Shown here: piece after piece, positions 51,656 to 58,726 of the stretch
Layout: every line of letters starts with the position of its first letter
How positions within the stretch are numbered: the first letter of the stretch is position 1
From: Lachnospiraceae bacterium UBA7076
Lineage (GTDB): Bacteria; Bacillota; Clostridia; Lachnospirales; Lachnospiraceae
Assembly (NCBI GenBank): GCA_002493625.1
Contig: DKZK01000025.1
Location: forward strand, 1 to 64,000
Reading direction: 5' to 3'
Length of the DNA stretch: 64,000 nucleotides
Translations under genes and position numbers: made by a program
The notes under the pieces: model-generated
The model's database searches: none
What the model saw: only the letters and a program-made list of their open reading frames with translations
What the model was told of the DNA's origin: nothing

Positions 51656-53791
51656 ATGATAAGATTACTGGATAAAAACACAATTGATAAGATAGCTGCG
51701 GGAGAGGTAATCGAGCGTCCCTCGTCGGTTGTGAAGGAGCTTCTTGAAAATTCCATAGACGCGGGCGCCACGGCAGTCACCGTTGAGATAAAGGATGGAG
51801 GCATGTCCTTTATAAGAGTTACCGACAATGGCTGCGGCATACCGAGAGAGGAGGTTGCCACGGCCTATTTAAGGCATGCCACAAGCAAAATAGAAACAGC
51901 TGAGGATTTGACGGGCATTTCCTCATTAGGCTTCCGGGGGGAAGCCCTCTCAACCATAGCCGCCGTATCGCAGTGCGAAATGGTTACAAAAACTGCCTCT
52001 GCCATGATTGGCTTAAAATATGTGATTCATGGTGGAAATGAAATCGAGGCAAAGGAGGTAGGGGTGCCTGACGGGACGACAATTGTCGTGAGAAATCTTT
52101 TTTACAATACCCCTGCCCGCAAGAAATTCCTCAAAACGCCCATGACTGAGGGGTCATATATTGCGGATCTTGTGCTTCGGATTGCCCTTTCGCATCCGGA
52201 GATTTCCATAAAGCTGATTGTAAACGGGCAGACGAAAATAAACACCTCAGGAAACGGAAATGTCAAGGACAACATATATGAGCTTTTCGGGAGGGACATT
52301 ACCTCAAATTTAATTGAGATACGCTATCAGGACGAAAGCGGCATAAATCTTTACGGCTATATCGGAAAGCCTTTTATTGCAAGAGGCAACCGGGGACTGG
52401 AAAATTACTTCGTAAACAAAAGATACATAAAAAGCAACGTTGTAAACAGGGCAATTGAGGAGGGCTACAAGACCTTTGTCATGCAGCACAAATTTCCTTT
52501 TACAGTGCTTTATATTGACCTGCCGGTTGATAAATGCGATATTAATGTTCATCCTACAAAAATGGAATTTAAGTATGACAATGAGAAGGAGCTTTTTGAG
52601 GTTATTACAAGGCAGATCAGGGAGGCTCTTTCCGGTCGTGAAATTATTCCAAAAGAAAGCTCGGAGGAGAAAAATGATACTGCCGCACAGTCGGTCATAA
52701 AAGCTCCAAGACCTGCCGAGCCATTCGAAAATATAAGAAAAATAAATGAGGCTGCAAGTAAGACAATAAACGGGAATGCAGGCAACAACGTAAATGAGGG
52801 TGCAGGAAAGACTATAAATGAGAATGCACACAAGACCATAAATGATAGTACAAACGTGAGTGCAAGTACAACTACATATGCGAGTACAGGCAAAACCATA
52901 AATGAGAACACGAAAACAGAAATGTCCCCAAAGCAGACAAGCATGCCAAGACCTGATATGCGGGCGGGAAAATACAGTCCTACTTACAAAATCCTTGAAT
53001 CACTGAAGAAAAATTCAGAAAACGATGCTTCTGATAAGGAACCGGACACCGGAACGAATTATGCCGAGAACATAGAAAATACGATATTGCGTGACGAGGG
53101 TGTACAGTATACGCATACAGAATCACAAAAACAACAGACAGCGGAACATACAAATGTCATATCTGGCAAGCAGGAAAACATGTTTGAGGATGATTTCCTC
53201 ACAAAAACAGCGAGAAAAAAGCACCGCCTTATCGGACAGCTTTTCGGCACATACTGGCTGATTGAATATGAAAAAAACCTTTATATTATGGATCAGCATG
53301 CAGCCCATGAAAAGGTCAGATACGAGGAGCTTATACGGGGGCTTCACAGCAGGGAGACATATTCCCAGCAGCTTATGCCTCCTATGATTGTCACGGTTAC
53401 CTATGCGGAAAAGCAGGCTATCCTTAATAACTACGATTTATTTATGAAAACAGGCTACGACATAGAAGAATTTGGTGGAAATGAATTTAAGATAAATGCA
53501 GTCCCGTCAAACATTTACGGCATCCACGAGAGGGCGATGTTTATGGAATTTGTGGGCTCTCTTATAAATAATTCCGGCTACATGTCGGATGATGTATTTA
53601 TAAAAAAGCTTTCTACAATGGCATGTAAAGCGGCTATTAAGGGCAATATGCGCATAAGCTTTGCGGAGGCGGATGCGCTTATCGACCAGCTCCTTTCCCT
53701 TGAAAATCCGTATACCTGTCCTCACGGCAGACCTACAATCATATCCATAAGCATGCAGGAGCTTGAAAAGAAATTCAAGCGGGTATTATAA
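51656..53791 (+). CDS. mutL: DNA mismatch repair protein MutL (endonuclease-type)
   Basis: 711 residues. N-terminal GHKL ATPase (about 1-330; IAAGEVIERPSSVVKELLEN, VTDNGCGIP, SLGFRGEALSTI). A long disordered linker (about 335-510) contains repeats of the type KTINENA. The C-terminal domain (from about 515) has the endonuclease motif DQHAAHEKVRYE (DQHAxxExxxxE) and CPHGRPT, so this MutL nicks DNA, as in Firmicutes without MutH. TTG, GTG alternatives are less good than the ATG at 51656. The next gene is miaA after 121 bases. Confidence 0.97.
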   Translation: MIRLLDKNTIDKIAAGEVIERPSSVVKELLENSIDAGATAVTVEIKDGGMSFIRVTDNGCGIPREEVATAYLRHATSKIETAEDLTGISSLGFRGEALSTIAAVSQCEMVTKTASAMIGLKYVIHGGNEIEAKEVGVPDGTTIVVRNLFYNTPARKKFLKTPMTEGSYIADLVLRIALSHPEISIKLIVNGQTKINTSGNGNVKDNIYELFGRDITSNLIEIRYQDESGINLYGYIGKPFIARGNRGLENYFVNKRYIKSNVVNRAIEEGYKTFVMQHKFPFTVLYIDLPVDKCDINVHPTKMEFKYDNEKELFEVITRQIREALSGREIIPKESSEEKNDTAAQSVIKAPRPAEPFENIRKINEAASKTINGNAGNNVNEGAGKTINENAHKTINDSTNVSASTTTYASTGKTINENTKTEMSPKQTSMPRPDMRAGKYSPTYKILESLKKNSENDASDKEPDTGTNYAENIENTILRDEGVQYTHTESQKQQTAEHTNVISGKQENMFEDDFLTKTARKKHRLIGQLFGTYWLIEYEKNLYIMDQHAAHEKVRYEELIRGLHSRETYSQQLMPPMIVTVTYAEKQAILNNYDLFMKTGYDIEEFGGNEFKINAVPSNIYGIHERAMFMEFVGSLINNSGYMSDDVFIKKLSTMACKAAIKGNMRISFAEADALIDQLLSLENPYTCPHGRPTIISISMQELEKKFKRVL

Positions 53792-53803
53792 AGAAGTTGG
53801 ATA

Positions 53804-53879
53804 ATTGCAAAACTAAGTATTTCCAATAATACGTTGTAGAAAATATACAACTCATATTTCGAAAAAAGAGTTTCGCAAT
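53804..53879. repeat. Imperfect palindrome A, between mutL and miaA
   Basis: Outer arms ATTGCAAAACT (53804-53814) and AGTTTCGCAAT (53869-53879), one G-U pair. An inner hairpin GTTGTA/TACAAC. The right part (GAGTTTCGCAAT, reversed) matches palindrome B on the other side of miaA. Confidence 0.5.
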
Positions 53880-53912
53880 CACCTATATAAAGAAGTATTA
53901 CAGAGGTATATT

Positions 53913-54863
53913 ATGACGAACGAAAAGGGAAGCCTTATTGTCATTACAGGCCCTACAGCGGTGGGTAAAACAGAGCTTTCTGTTGCTCTTGCAAAAAAAA
54001 CAGGCGGCGAAATCATATCTGCCGATTCCGTTCAGGTATATAAGCATATGAACATAGGCTCTGCAAAGATAACGAAAGCCGAGATGCAGGGAATACCGCA
54101 CCATTTAATCGATATATGCGAACCTTGGGAGGCGTTTAACATTGCCCGGTTTAAAGAGCTGGCGGAGCAGGCGGTCAATGAAATACATTCCAGAGGTAAA
54201 ATACCCATTATAGCAGGAGGCACAGGCTTTTATATACAATCCTTAATTTACGATGTCGATTTTAAGGAAACCGCCGTGAATGACACAAGAACAAAATATG
54301 AGGAACTGCTTAGAAACAAGGGCGAAGCTTATCTTCATTCCCTTTTAGAGGAACGGGACCCGGAAGCGGCAGCCGTAATCCATCCCAACAATGCAAAAAG
54401 AGTGATACGGGCGCTGGAATATTTTGAGCAGACAGGGACAAAGATTTCCACACACAATGAGGTGGAGCGTCGGAAGGAATCCCCTTACAATTTTGCATAC
54501 TTTGTATTAACCTTGCCGAGAGAACAGCTGTATAACAGGATAAACGAACGTGTTGACAGGATGCTGGAGGAGGGACTTCTAGATGAGGTTAAATCGATTG
54601 TAAGCTCCTATGGGGTTACAAGGGACATGGTTTCCATGCAGGCGCTCGGATACAAGGAAATACTTGATTATCTCAATGGACATGCAACCTTGGAGGACGC
54701 CATCTACACCATTAAGCGTGACACACGGCATTTCGCCAAGCGTCAGCTTACATGGTTCAAGCGTGAGCGCGAGGTGATTTGGCTTGACAAGGAGGAGTAC
54801 CATACCCTTGACATGCAGCTTGATTTTATAATAAAAAATTTAAAAAATAAAGATATAATATAG
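53913..54863 (+). CDS. miaA: tRNA dimethylallyltransferase MiaA
   Basis: 316 residues. P-loop GPTAVGKTELSVAL, substrate motif SADSVQVYKHMNIGSAK and TGTKISTHNEVE-like region with a characteristic IRALEYFEQTG, and the C-terminal FAKRQLTWFKRE. It adds a dimethylallyl group to A37 of tRNAs reading codons starting with U, upstream of MiaB. AGAGGTA before the ATG. Palindromes A and B flank the gene. Normal length, nothing odd. Confidence 0.97.
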   Translation: MTNEKGSLIVITGPTAVGKTELSVALAKKTGGEIISADSVQVYKHMNIGSAKITKAEMQGIPHHLIDICEPWEAFNIARFKELAEQAVNEIHSRGKIPIIAGGTGFYIQSLIYDVDFKETAVNDTRTKYEELLRNKGEAYLHSLLEERDPEAAAVIHPNNAKRVIRALEYFEQTGTKISTHNEVERRKESPYNFAYFVLTLPREQLYNRINERVDRMLEEGLLDEVKSIVSSYGVTRDMVSMQALGYKEILDYLNGHATLEDAIYTIKRDTRHFAKRQLTWFKREREVIWLDKEEYHTLDMQLDFIIKNLKNKDII

Positions 54864-54867
54864 TCGA

Positions 54868-54905
54868 TGACGAAACTCCTTATTTTCAAAACATAGTTTC
54901 ACAAT
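54868..54905. repeat. Imperfect palindrome B, downstream of miaA
   Basis: ACGAAACT (54870-54877) and AGTTTCAC (54895-54902), arms GAAACT/AGTTTC perfect. Both orientation-reversed and shortened relative to palindrome A, with shared words CGAAACTC and TTTTC. Could act as terminator of miaA or be a small repeat family. Confidence 0.45.
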
Positions 54906-54939
54906 TGTTTGGCTAAATATGATATAAACGGAGGGCATT

Positions 54940-56229
54940 ATGCGCGAGGAAGCCTTAAAAAAGTATTATAAAGAAATCGGAATAGATGAAAAGGTATACG
55001 ATTACTGTCAGTCCATAGAAAATAACCTGAAAAGCCGCTTTGAAGATATAGATGCCATTGCGGAGTTAAATCAGGCAAAGGTACTGAATGCCATGCAGTC
55101 CGCTTCCTTTGCTGAGGAGCATTTATCAGGTACAACCGGCTACGGCTACAATGACATTGGACGTGATAAAATAGAAGAAATATACGCAAGGGTATTTAAA
55201 ACCGAGGACGCCTTAGTCAGACAGCAGATAACCTGCGGGACACACGCCCTTTCCATTGCGCTCTCCGCAAACTTAAGGCCGGGTGATGAAATACTATCTC
55301 CTGTGGGCAAGGTTTATGATACGCTGGAGGGTGTTATCGGAATAAGGGAGTGTAAGGGTTCTCTTGCTGAATTTGGCATAACCTACAGACAGGTGGATTT
55401 ACTTCCGGATGGAGGCTTTGACTATGAGGGCATAAAAAAGGCAATAAACAAAAGCACAAAACTCATTGAGATACAGCGCTCAAAGGGATATGATACGAGA
55501 CCAACCCTTTCCGTGGCGCAGATAGGAGAGGTTATTGCATTTATTAAAAGCATAAAGCCGGACGTCATATGTATGGTTGACAACTGCTACGGAGAATTTG
55601 TGGAGGATAAGGAGCCCTCGGAGGTTGGCGCTGACATGGTTGTAGGCTCCCTCATAAAAAATCCGGGCGGTGGGCTTGCGCCCATAGGCGGATATATATG
55701 CGGAACAAGGGAATGTGTAGAAAACTGCGCATACAGACTGATTACTCCGGGACTTGGAAAGGAGGTCGGGGCCTCCTTAGGCGTGACAAGAAACATAGCG
55801 CAGGGGCTTTTCCTTGCTCCTACGGTAACAGCAGCCGCATTAAAGGGAGCCATTTTTGCCGCCAATATATATGAGAGCTTGGGCTTTAAAACAGTCCCTG
55901 ACGGAAAAAGCGAAAGGCATGATATCATTCAGGCGGTGGAACTTGGCACGCCTGAGCTGATACAGGCGTTTTGCGAGGGCATACAGAAGGCGGCTCCCGT
56001 GGACAGCCACGTGACGCCGGTTCCGTGGGATATGCCCGGTTACGACAGTCAGGTAATCATGGCTGCCGGCGCATTTGTATCAGGGGCTTCCATTGAACTT
56101 AGCGCAGATGCGCCAATGAAGGAACCATATGCCGTATATTTTCAGGGGGGACTTACATATCCCCATGCAAAACTCGGCATAATGATGTCACTGCAAAAAA
56201 TGGTAGAAAAAGGACTTATTGTGTGGTAG
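54940..56229 (+). CDS. Methionine gamma-lyase-like PLP enzyme (YnbB family)
   Basis: 429 residues, cystathionine/methionine gamma-lyase fold: TTGYGYNDIGRDKIEEIYAR, TCGTHALSIALSAN, the PLP-lysine segment VGSLIKNPGGGLAPIGGYI and ELGTPELIQAFC. It corresponds to the family annotated as methionine gamma-lyase/aluminium-resistance proteins, found next to miaA/hfq in many Firmicutes (Bacillus YnbB). The catalytic role is probably PLP-dependent cleavage, but the substrate is uncertain. CGGAGGG is 8 bases before the ATG; the REP-like element follows its stop. Confidence 0.88.
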   Translation: MREEALKKYYKEIGIDEKVYDYCQSIENNLKSRFEDIDAIAELNQAKVLNAMQSASFAEEHLSGTTGYGYNDIGRDKIEEIYARVFKTEDALVRQQITCGTHALSIALSANLRPGDEILSPVGKVYDTLEGVIGIRECKGSLAEFGITYRQVDLLPDGGFDYEGIKKAINKSTKLIEIQRSKGYDTRPTLSVAQIGEVIAFIKSIKPDVICMVDNCYGEFVEDKEPSEVGADMVVGSLIKNPGGGLAPIGGYICGTRECVENCAYRLITPGLGKEVGASLGVTRNIAQGLFLAPTVTAAALKGAIFAANIYESLGFKTVPDGKSERHDIIQAVELGTPELIQAFCEGIQKAAPVDSHVTPVPWDMPGYDSQVIMAAGAFVSGASIELSADAPMKEPYAVYFQGGLTYPHAKLGIMMSLQKMVEKGLIVW

Positions 56230-56246
56230 ACTATGTCGTAAGGCAT

Positions 56247-56287
56247 GTCGTAAGGGGTACCGCCGGAGGCGGTGGATTCCTTACGAC
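56247..56287. repeat. REP-like 41-bp palindrome, inverted relative to 46652
   Basis: GTCGTAAGG (56247-56255), a 23-base core holding ACCGCC-GGA-GGCGGT, and CCTTACGAC (56279-56287). Compared with the element at 46652 it lies in the opposite direction and the inner stem differs by compensated base pairs. A partial GTCGTAAGG copy stands at 56235-56243. Confidence 0.85.
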
Positions 56288-56291
56288 ACGG

Positions 56292-56310
56292 CTCCATGCG
56301 AAGCATGGAG
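56292..56310. repeat. Hairpin adjoining the REP element
   Basis: CTCCATGC, loop GAA, GCATGGAG, perfect. Followed by TATTTAAA and no U-tract. Together with the REP element it may block read-through or protect the transcript end. Confidence 0.5.
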
Positions 56311-56353
56311 TATTTAAATATCAGATATGGAGTAGAAATGGAGATTATGAAAT

Positions 56354-56617
56354 ATGGCTCAGGGAGTAGCAAACAAAAGTAAATGGACATTGCTTCTTAT
56401 TTTATTAAGCGGTATTGTCCTTGGAGGCTTTATCGGATACCTGTGCAGAAACATAGGCTGGCTGAGCTGGTTGAATTATGGACAGACCTTCGGGCTTTCA
56501 TCACCCGTTGTTCTGGATCTGGGTATCATTATTTTAACCTTCGGACTTACGATATCAATAAACATTGCAAGTATTATAGGCATTATTATTGGTATAATTA
56601 TATATAAGAAGCTGTAG
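56354..56617 (+). CDS. DUF4321 family membrane protein
   Basis: 87 residues with two or three membrane helices: LLLILLSGIVLGGFIGYL, then WLNYGQTFGLSSPVVLDLGI and LTFGLTISINIASIIGIIIG. This pattern is DUF4321, a small conserved Clostridia protein near radC and mre genes. Function unknown; location suggests cell envelope or division. GGAG 11 bases before the ATG. It lies 36 bases upstream of radC. Confidence 0.85.
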   Translation: MAQGVANKSKWTLLLILLSGIVLGGFIGYLCRNIGWLSWLNYGQTFGLSSPVVLDLGIIILTFGLTISINIASIIGIIIGIIIYKKL

Positions 56618-56652
56618 TTTTTTTGCACCCGGAGAGGTGAAAGGACTACGTT

Positions 56653-57345
56653 ATGAATAATTTAATAAAAGACATTGCAGCCTGCGAAAGACCTTATGAA
56701 AAAGCATATGCTCTCGGCATAGAAGCGCTTACCGATGCAGAGCTTATTGCAGTTATACTGCGAAACGGAGCAAGCAGCCAAAGCTCCATTGACCTTGCAA
56801 ACCGGGTGTTAAATGCCCATCCGGTTCATAAGGGCTTAGGTGGTCTAAATTTTCTTGAAAGAAATGAGCTGACTGCCCTGAAGGGTATCGGCGATACGAA
56901 GGCAACGGAGCTTCTTGCAATAAAAGAGCTTGCAAAAAGGATGAATCTTGGCAGACTCAAGGAGGATATTGTATTTTCAAATCCCTCCTCAATTGCGGAA
57001 TATTACATGGAAAAATGTAAATATTTCACAAAGGAAAAGACATATATCATGCTTTTATCCTGTAGCCATATGCTCATAAAGGAGCTGCTCATATCTGAGG
57101 GTACAGTAAATTCAGCAATGCTGTCACCGAGGGAGATTTTTGTGGAAGCGCTTAAATATCAGGCTGTCTTTATTATTATGGTACATAACCATCCGTCGGG
57201 GTATCCGGAACCAAGCGCTGCGGATATTGACGCTACAAAACGGATTATGAGCGCAGGAGAGCTTCTGGGAATACACTTAAGTGATCACATTATCGTGGGA
57301 AATGACCGTTACGTCAGCCTGCTTGAAAGAGGAATTATAAAATGA
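56653..57345 (+). CDS. radC: RadC/JAB-domain protein
   Basis: 230 residues. N-terminal helix-hairpin-helix (about 60-80; LTALKGIGDTKATELLAIKEL) and the JAB/MPN metal site VHNHPSGYPEPSAAD (H-x-H-...-S-x2-D). Despite the name, RadC is probably not a DNA repair protein and its role is unknown. GGAGAGG 12 bases before the ATG. Its stop overlaps the mreC start by 4 bases; in most relatives mreB lies between radC and mreC, but here it does not. Confidence 0.93.
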   Translation: MNNLIKDIAACERPYEKAYALGIEALTDAELIAVILRNGASSQSSIDLANRVLNAHPVHKGLGGLNFLERNELTALKGIGDTKATELLAIKELAKRMNLGRLKEDIVFSNPSSIAEYYMEKCKYFTKEKTYIMLLSCSHMLIKELLISEGTVNSAMLSPREIFVEALKYQAVFIIMVHNHPSGYPEPSAADIDATKRIMSAGELLGIHLSDHIIVGNDRYVSLLERGIIK

Positions 57346-58184
57346 AATTTGAAACAAAAAAAGACTTCAGCCCCAAATATTTGCTTTTAATTCTTACAAT
57401 TATATGTATTATTCTGCTTATATTATCTTTTTTTGCCAAAGACAGCATCCTCCTCATAAAAAAGTATACAAACAAATTTATCGTGCCTGTCCAGAACAGT
57501 ATAAACTCAATCGGGCTCTGGGCAGATAACAAGCTTGAAAACTTAGAGGAAATCGAGGCATTAAAAAAGGAAAATGAAGAATTAAAAAATGCCCTTGCCG
57601 AAGCAAACAGTACTATAACAACATATCAGGGCAAGCTTTCAGAGCTTGAAAGCTTACGTCTTTTGTACGATTTAGACGAAAGCTATCCTGAATTTCATAA
57701 AACGGCAGCGCACATATTTGCAAAGGATTCCACATCATGGTTTTCAACTTTTTACATTGACAAGGGAAGCAGGGACGGATTGTTTCCGGGGGCAAACGTG
57801 CTTTCCGGCGAGGGGCTTGCCGGTATTATCATAGAATGCTCCGAGGATTATGCAAAGGTAAGGGCAATCATAGATGACAGCTCCAGCATAAGTGCCAAAA
57901 TAATGCCTTCCAATGCGCTTTGCACAGTAGAGGGGAGCCTTAGCAAATATCAGGACGGATATCTTGTTGTAAGCAATATTGATAAGGATGCATCTGTCTC
58001 AGTGGGTGATAAAGTGGTAACCTCCCACATATCCGAGCGGTACTTTCAGGGGATAACCATAGGATATATTTCTGAAATAAACCTTGATTCAAACAACCTG
58101 ACTATGACGGCATATCTTACTCCTACAGTGGATTTTTCCAATCTGTCAGAGGTGCTTATCATAACGGATGAGAAAAAATATTAA
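57342..58184 (+). CDS. mreC: Rod shape-determining protein MreC
   Basis: 280 residues: N-terminal membrane helix (about 11-30, LLLILTIICIILLILSFFA), a coiled coil (about 65-105) and the MreC beta-barrel region (about 120-280; FYIDKGSRDGLFPGANVLSG and GLAGIIIECSEDYAKV). MreC links the cytoskeleton to the wall synthase on the outside of the membrane. The start overlaps radC; the SD is GAAAGAGGA. The 37-base gap to mreD has AGAGG before the next ATG. Confidence 0.95.
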   Translation: MKFETKKDFSPKYLLLILTIICIILLILSFFAKDSILLIKKYTNKFIVPVQNSINSIGLWADNKLENLEEIEALKKENEELKNALAEANSTITTYQGKLSELESLRLLYDLDESYPEFHKTAAHIFAKDSTSWFSTFYIDKGSRDGLFPGANVLSGEGLAGIIIECSEDYAKVRAIIDDSSSISAKIMPSNALCTVEGSLSKYQDGYLVVSNIDKDASVSVGDKVVTSHISERYFQGITIGYISEINLDSNNLTMTAYLTPTVDFSNLSEVLIITDEKKY

Positions 58185-58221
58185 ATAAAAAACAATTTAA
58201 CGTATTATAACAGAGGTAATT

Positions 58222-58722
58222 ATGCTTAGAGTTATTGTACTTGCTATACTTATTGTAATAAATTTCACATTACAGTCAACAATATTTGGTTTTCATGACA
58301 TAAACAGCATAACTCCAAATCTTTTGCTGATTCTTACAATGTCATTTGGACTTATGCGTGGAAGAAGGGAAGGCATGCTTGTAGGCTTTTTCAGCGGCTT
58401 TCTTGTGGACAGCTTCTTTTCATCAGTGCTTGGTCCCTATATGCTCCTTTACATGTTAATCGGCTATATAAATGGGTTTTTTCACAAAAATTACATTGTT
58501 GAGGATGTGCTCCTTCCACTCATTGTAATCGTAATTGATGACCTCATTTTTAATTTTTTCGTATATATATTTTCATTTTTATTGAAAAACCGTTTGGAAT
58601 TCGGACTGTTTTTCACAAGGATTATAATTCCTGAGATGCTTACTACAGCGCTTCTCACAATTATAATTTACAAATTTTATGTTTTTGTAAATAAACTATT
58701 GAAAAAGAATGCGGAGGACTGA
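58222..58722 (+). CDS. mreD: Rod shape-determining protein MreD
   Basis: 166 residues, five to six membrane helices, with NLLLILTMSFGLMRGRREGM, LVGFFSGFLVDSFFSSVLGP and the IGYINGFFHKNYIVED segment conserved in MreD. It is part of the elongasome with MreC and PBP2. CAGAGGT before the ATG; 4 bases before pbp2 start. Confidence 0.95.
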   Translation: MLRVIVLAILIVINFTLQSTIFGFHDINSITPNLLLILTMSFGLMRGRREGMLVGFFSGFLVDSFFSSVLGPYMLLYMLIGYINGFFHKNYIVEDVLLPLIVIVIDDLIFNFFVYIFSFLLKNRLEFGLFFTRIIIPEMLTTALLTIIIYKFYVFVNKLLKKNAED

Positions 58723-58726
58723 TTTT

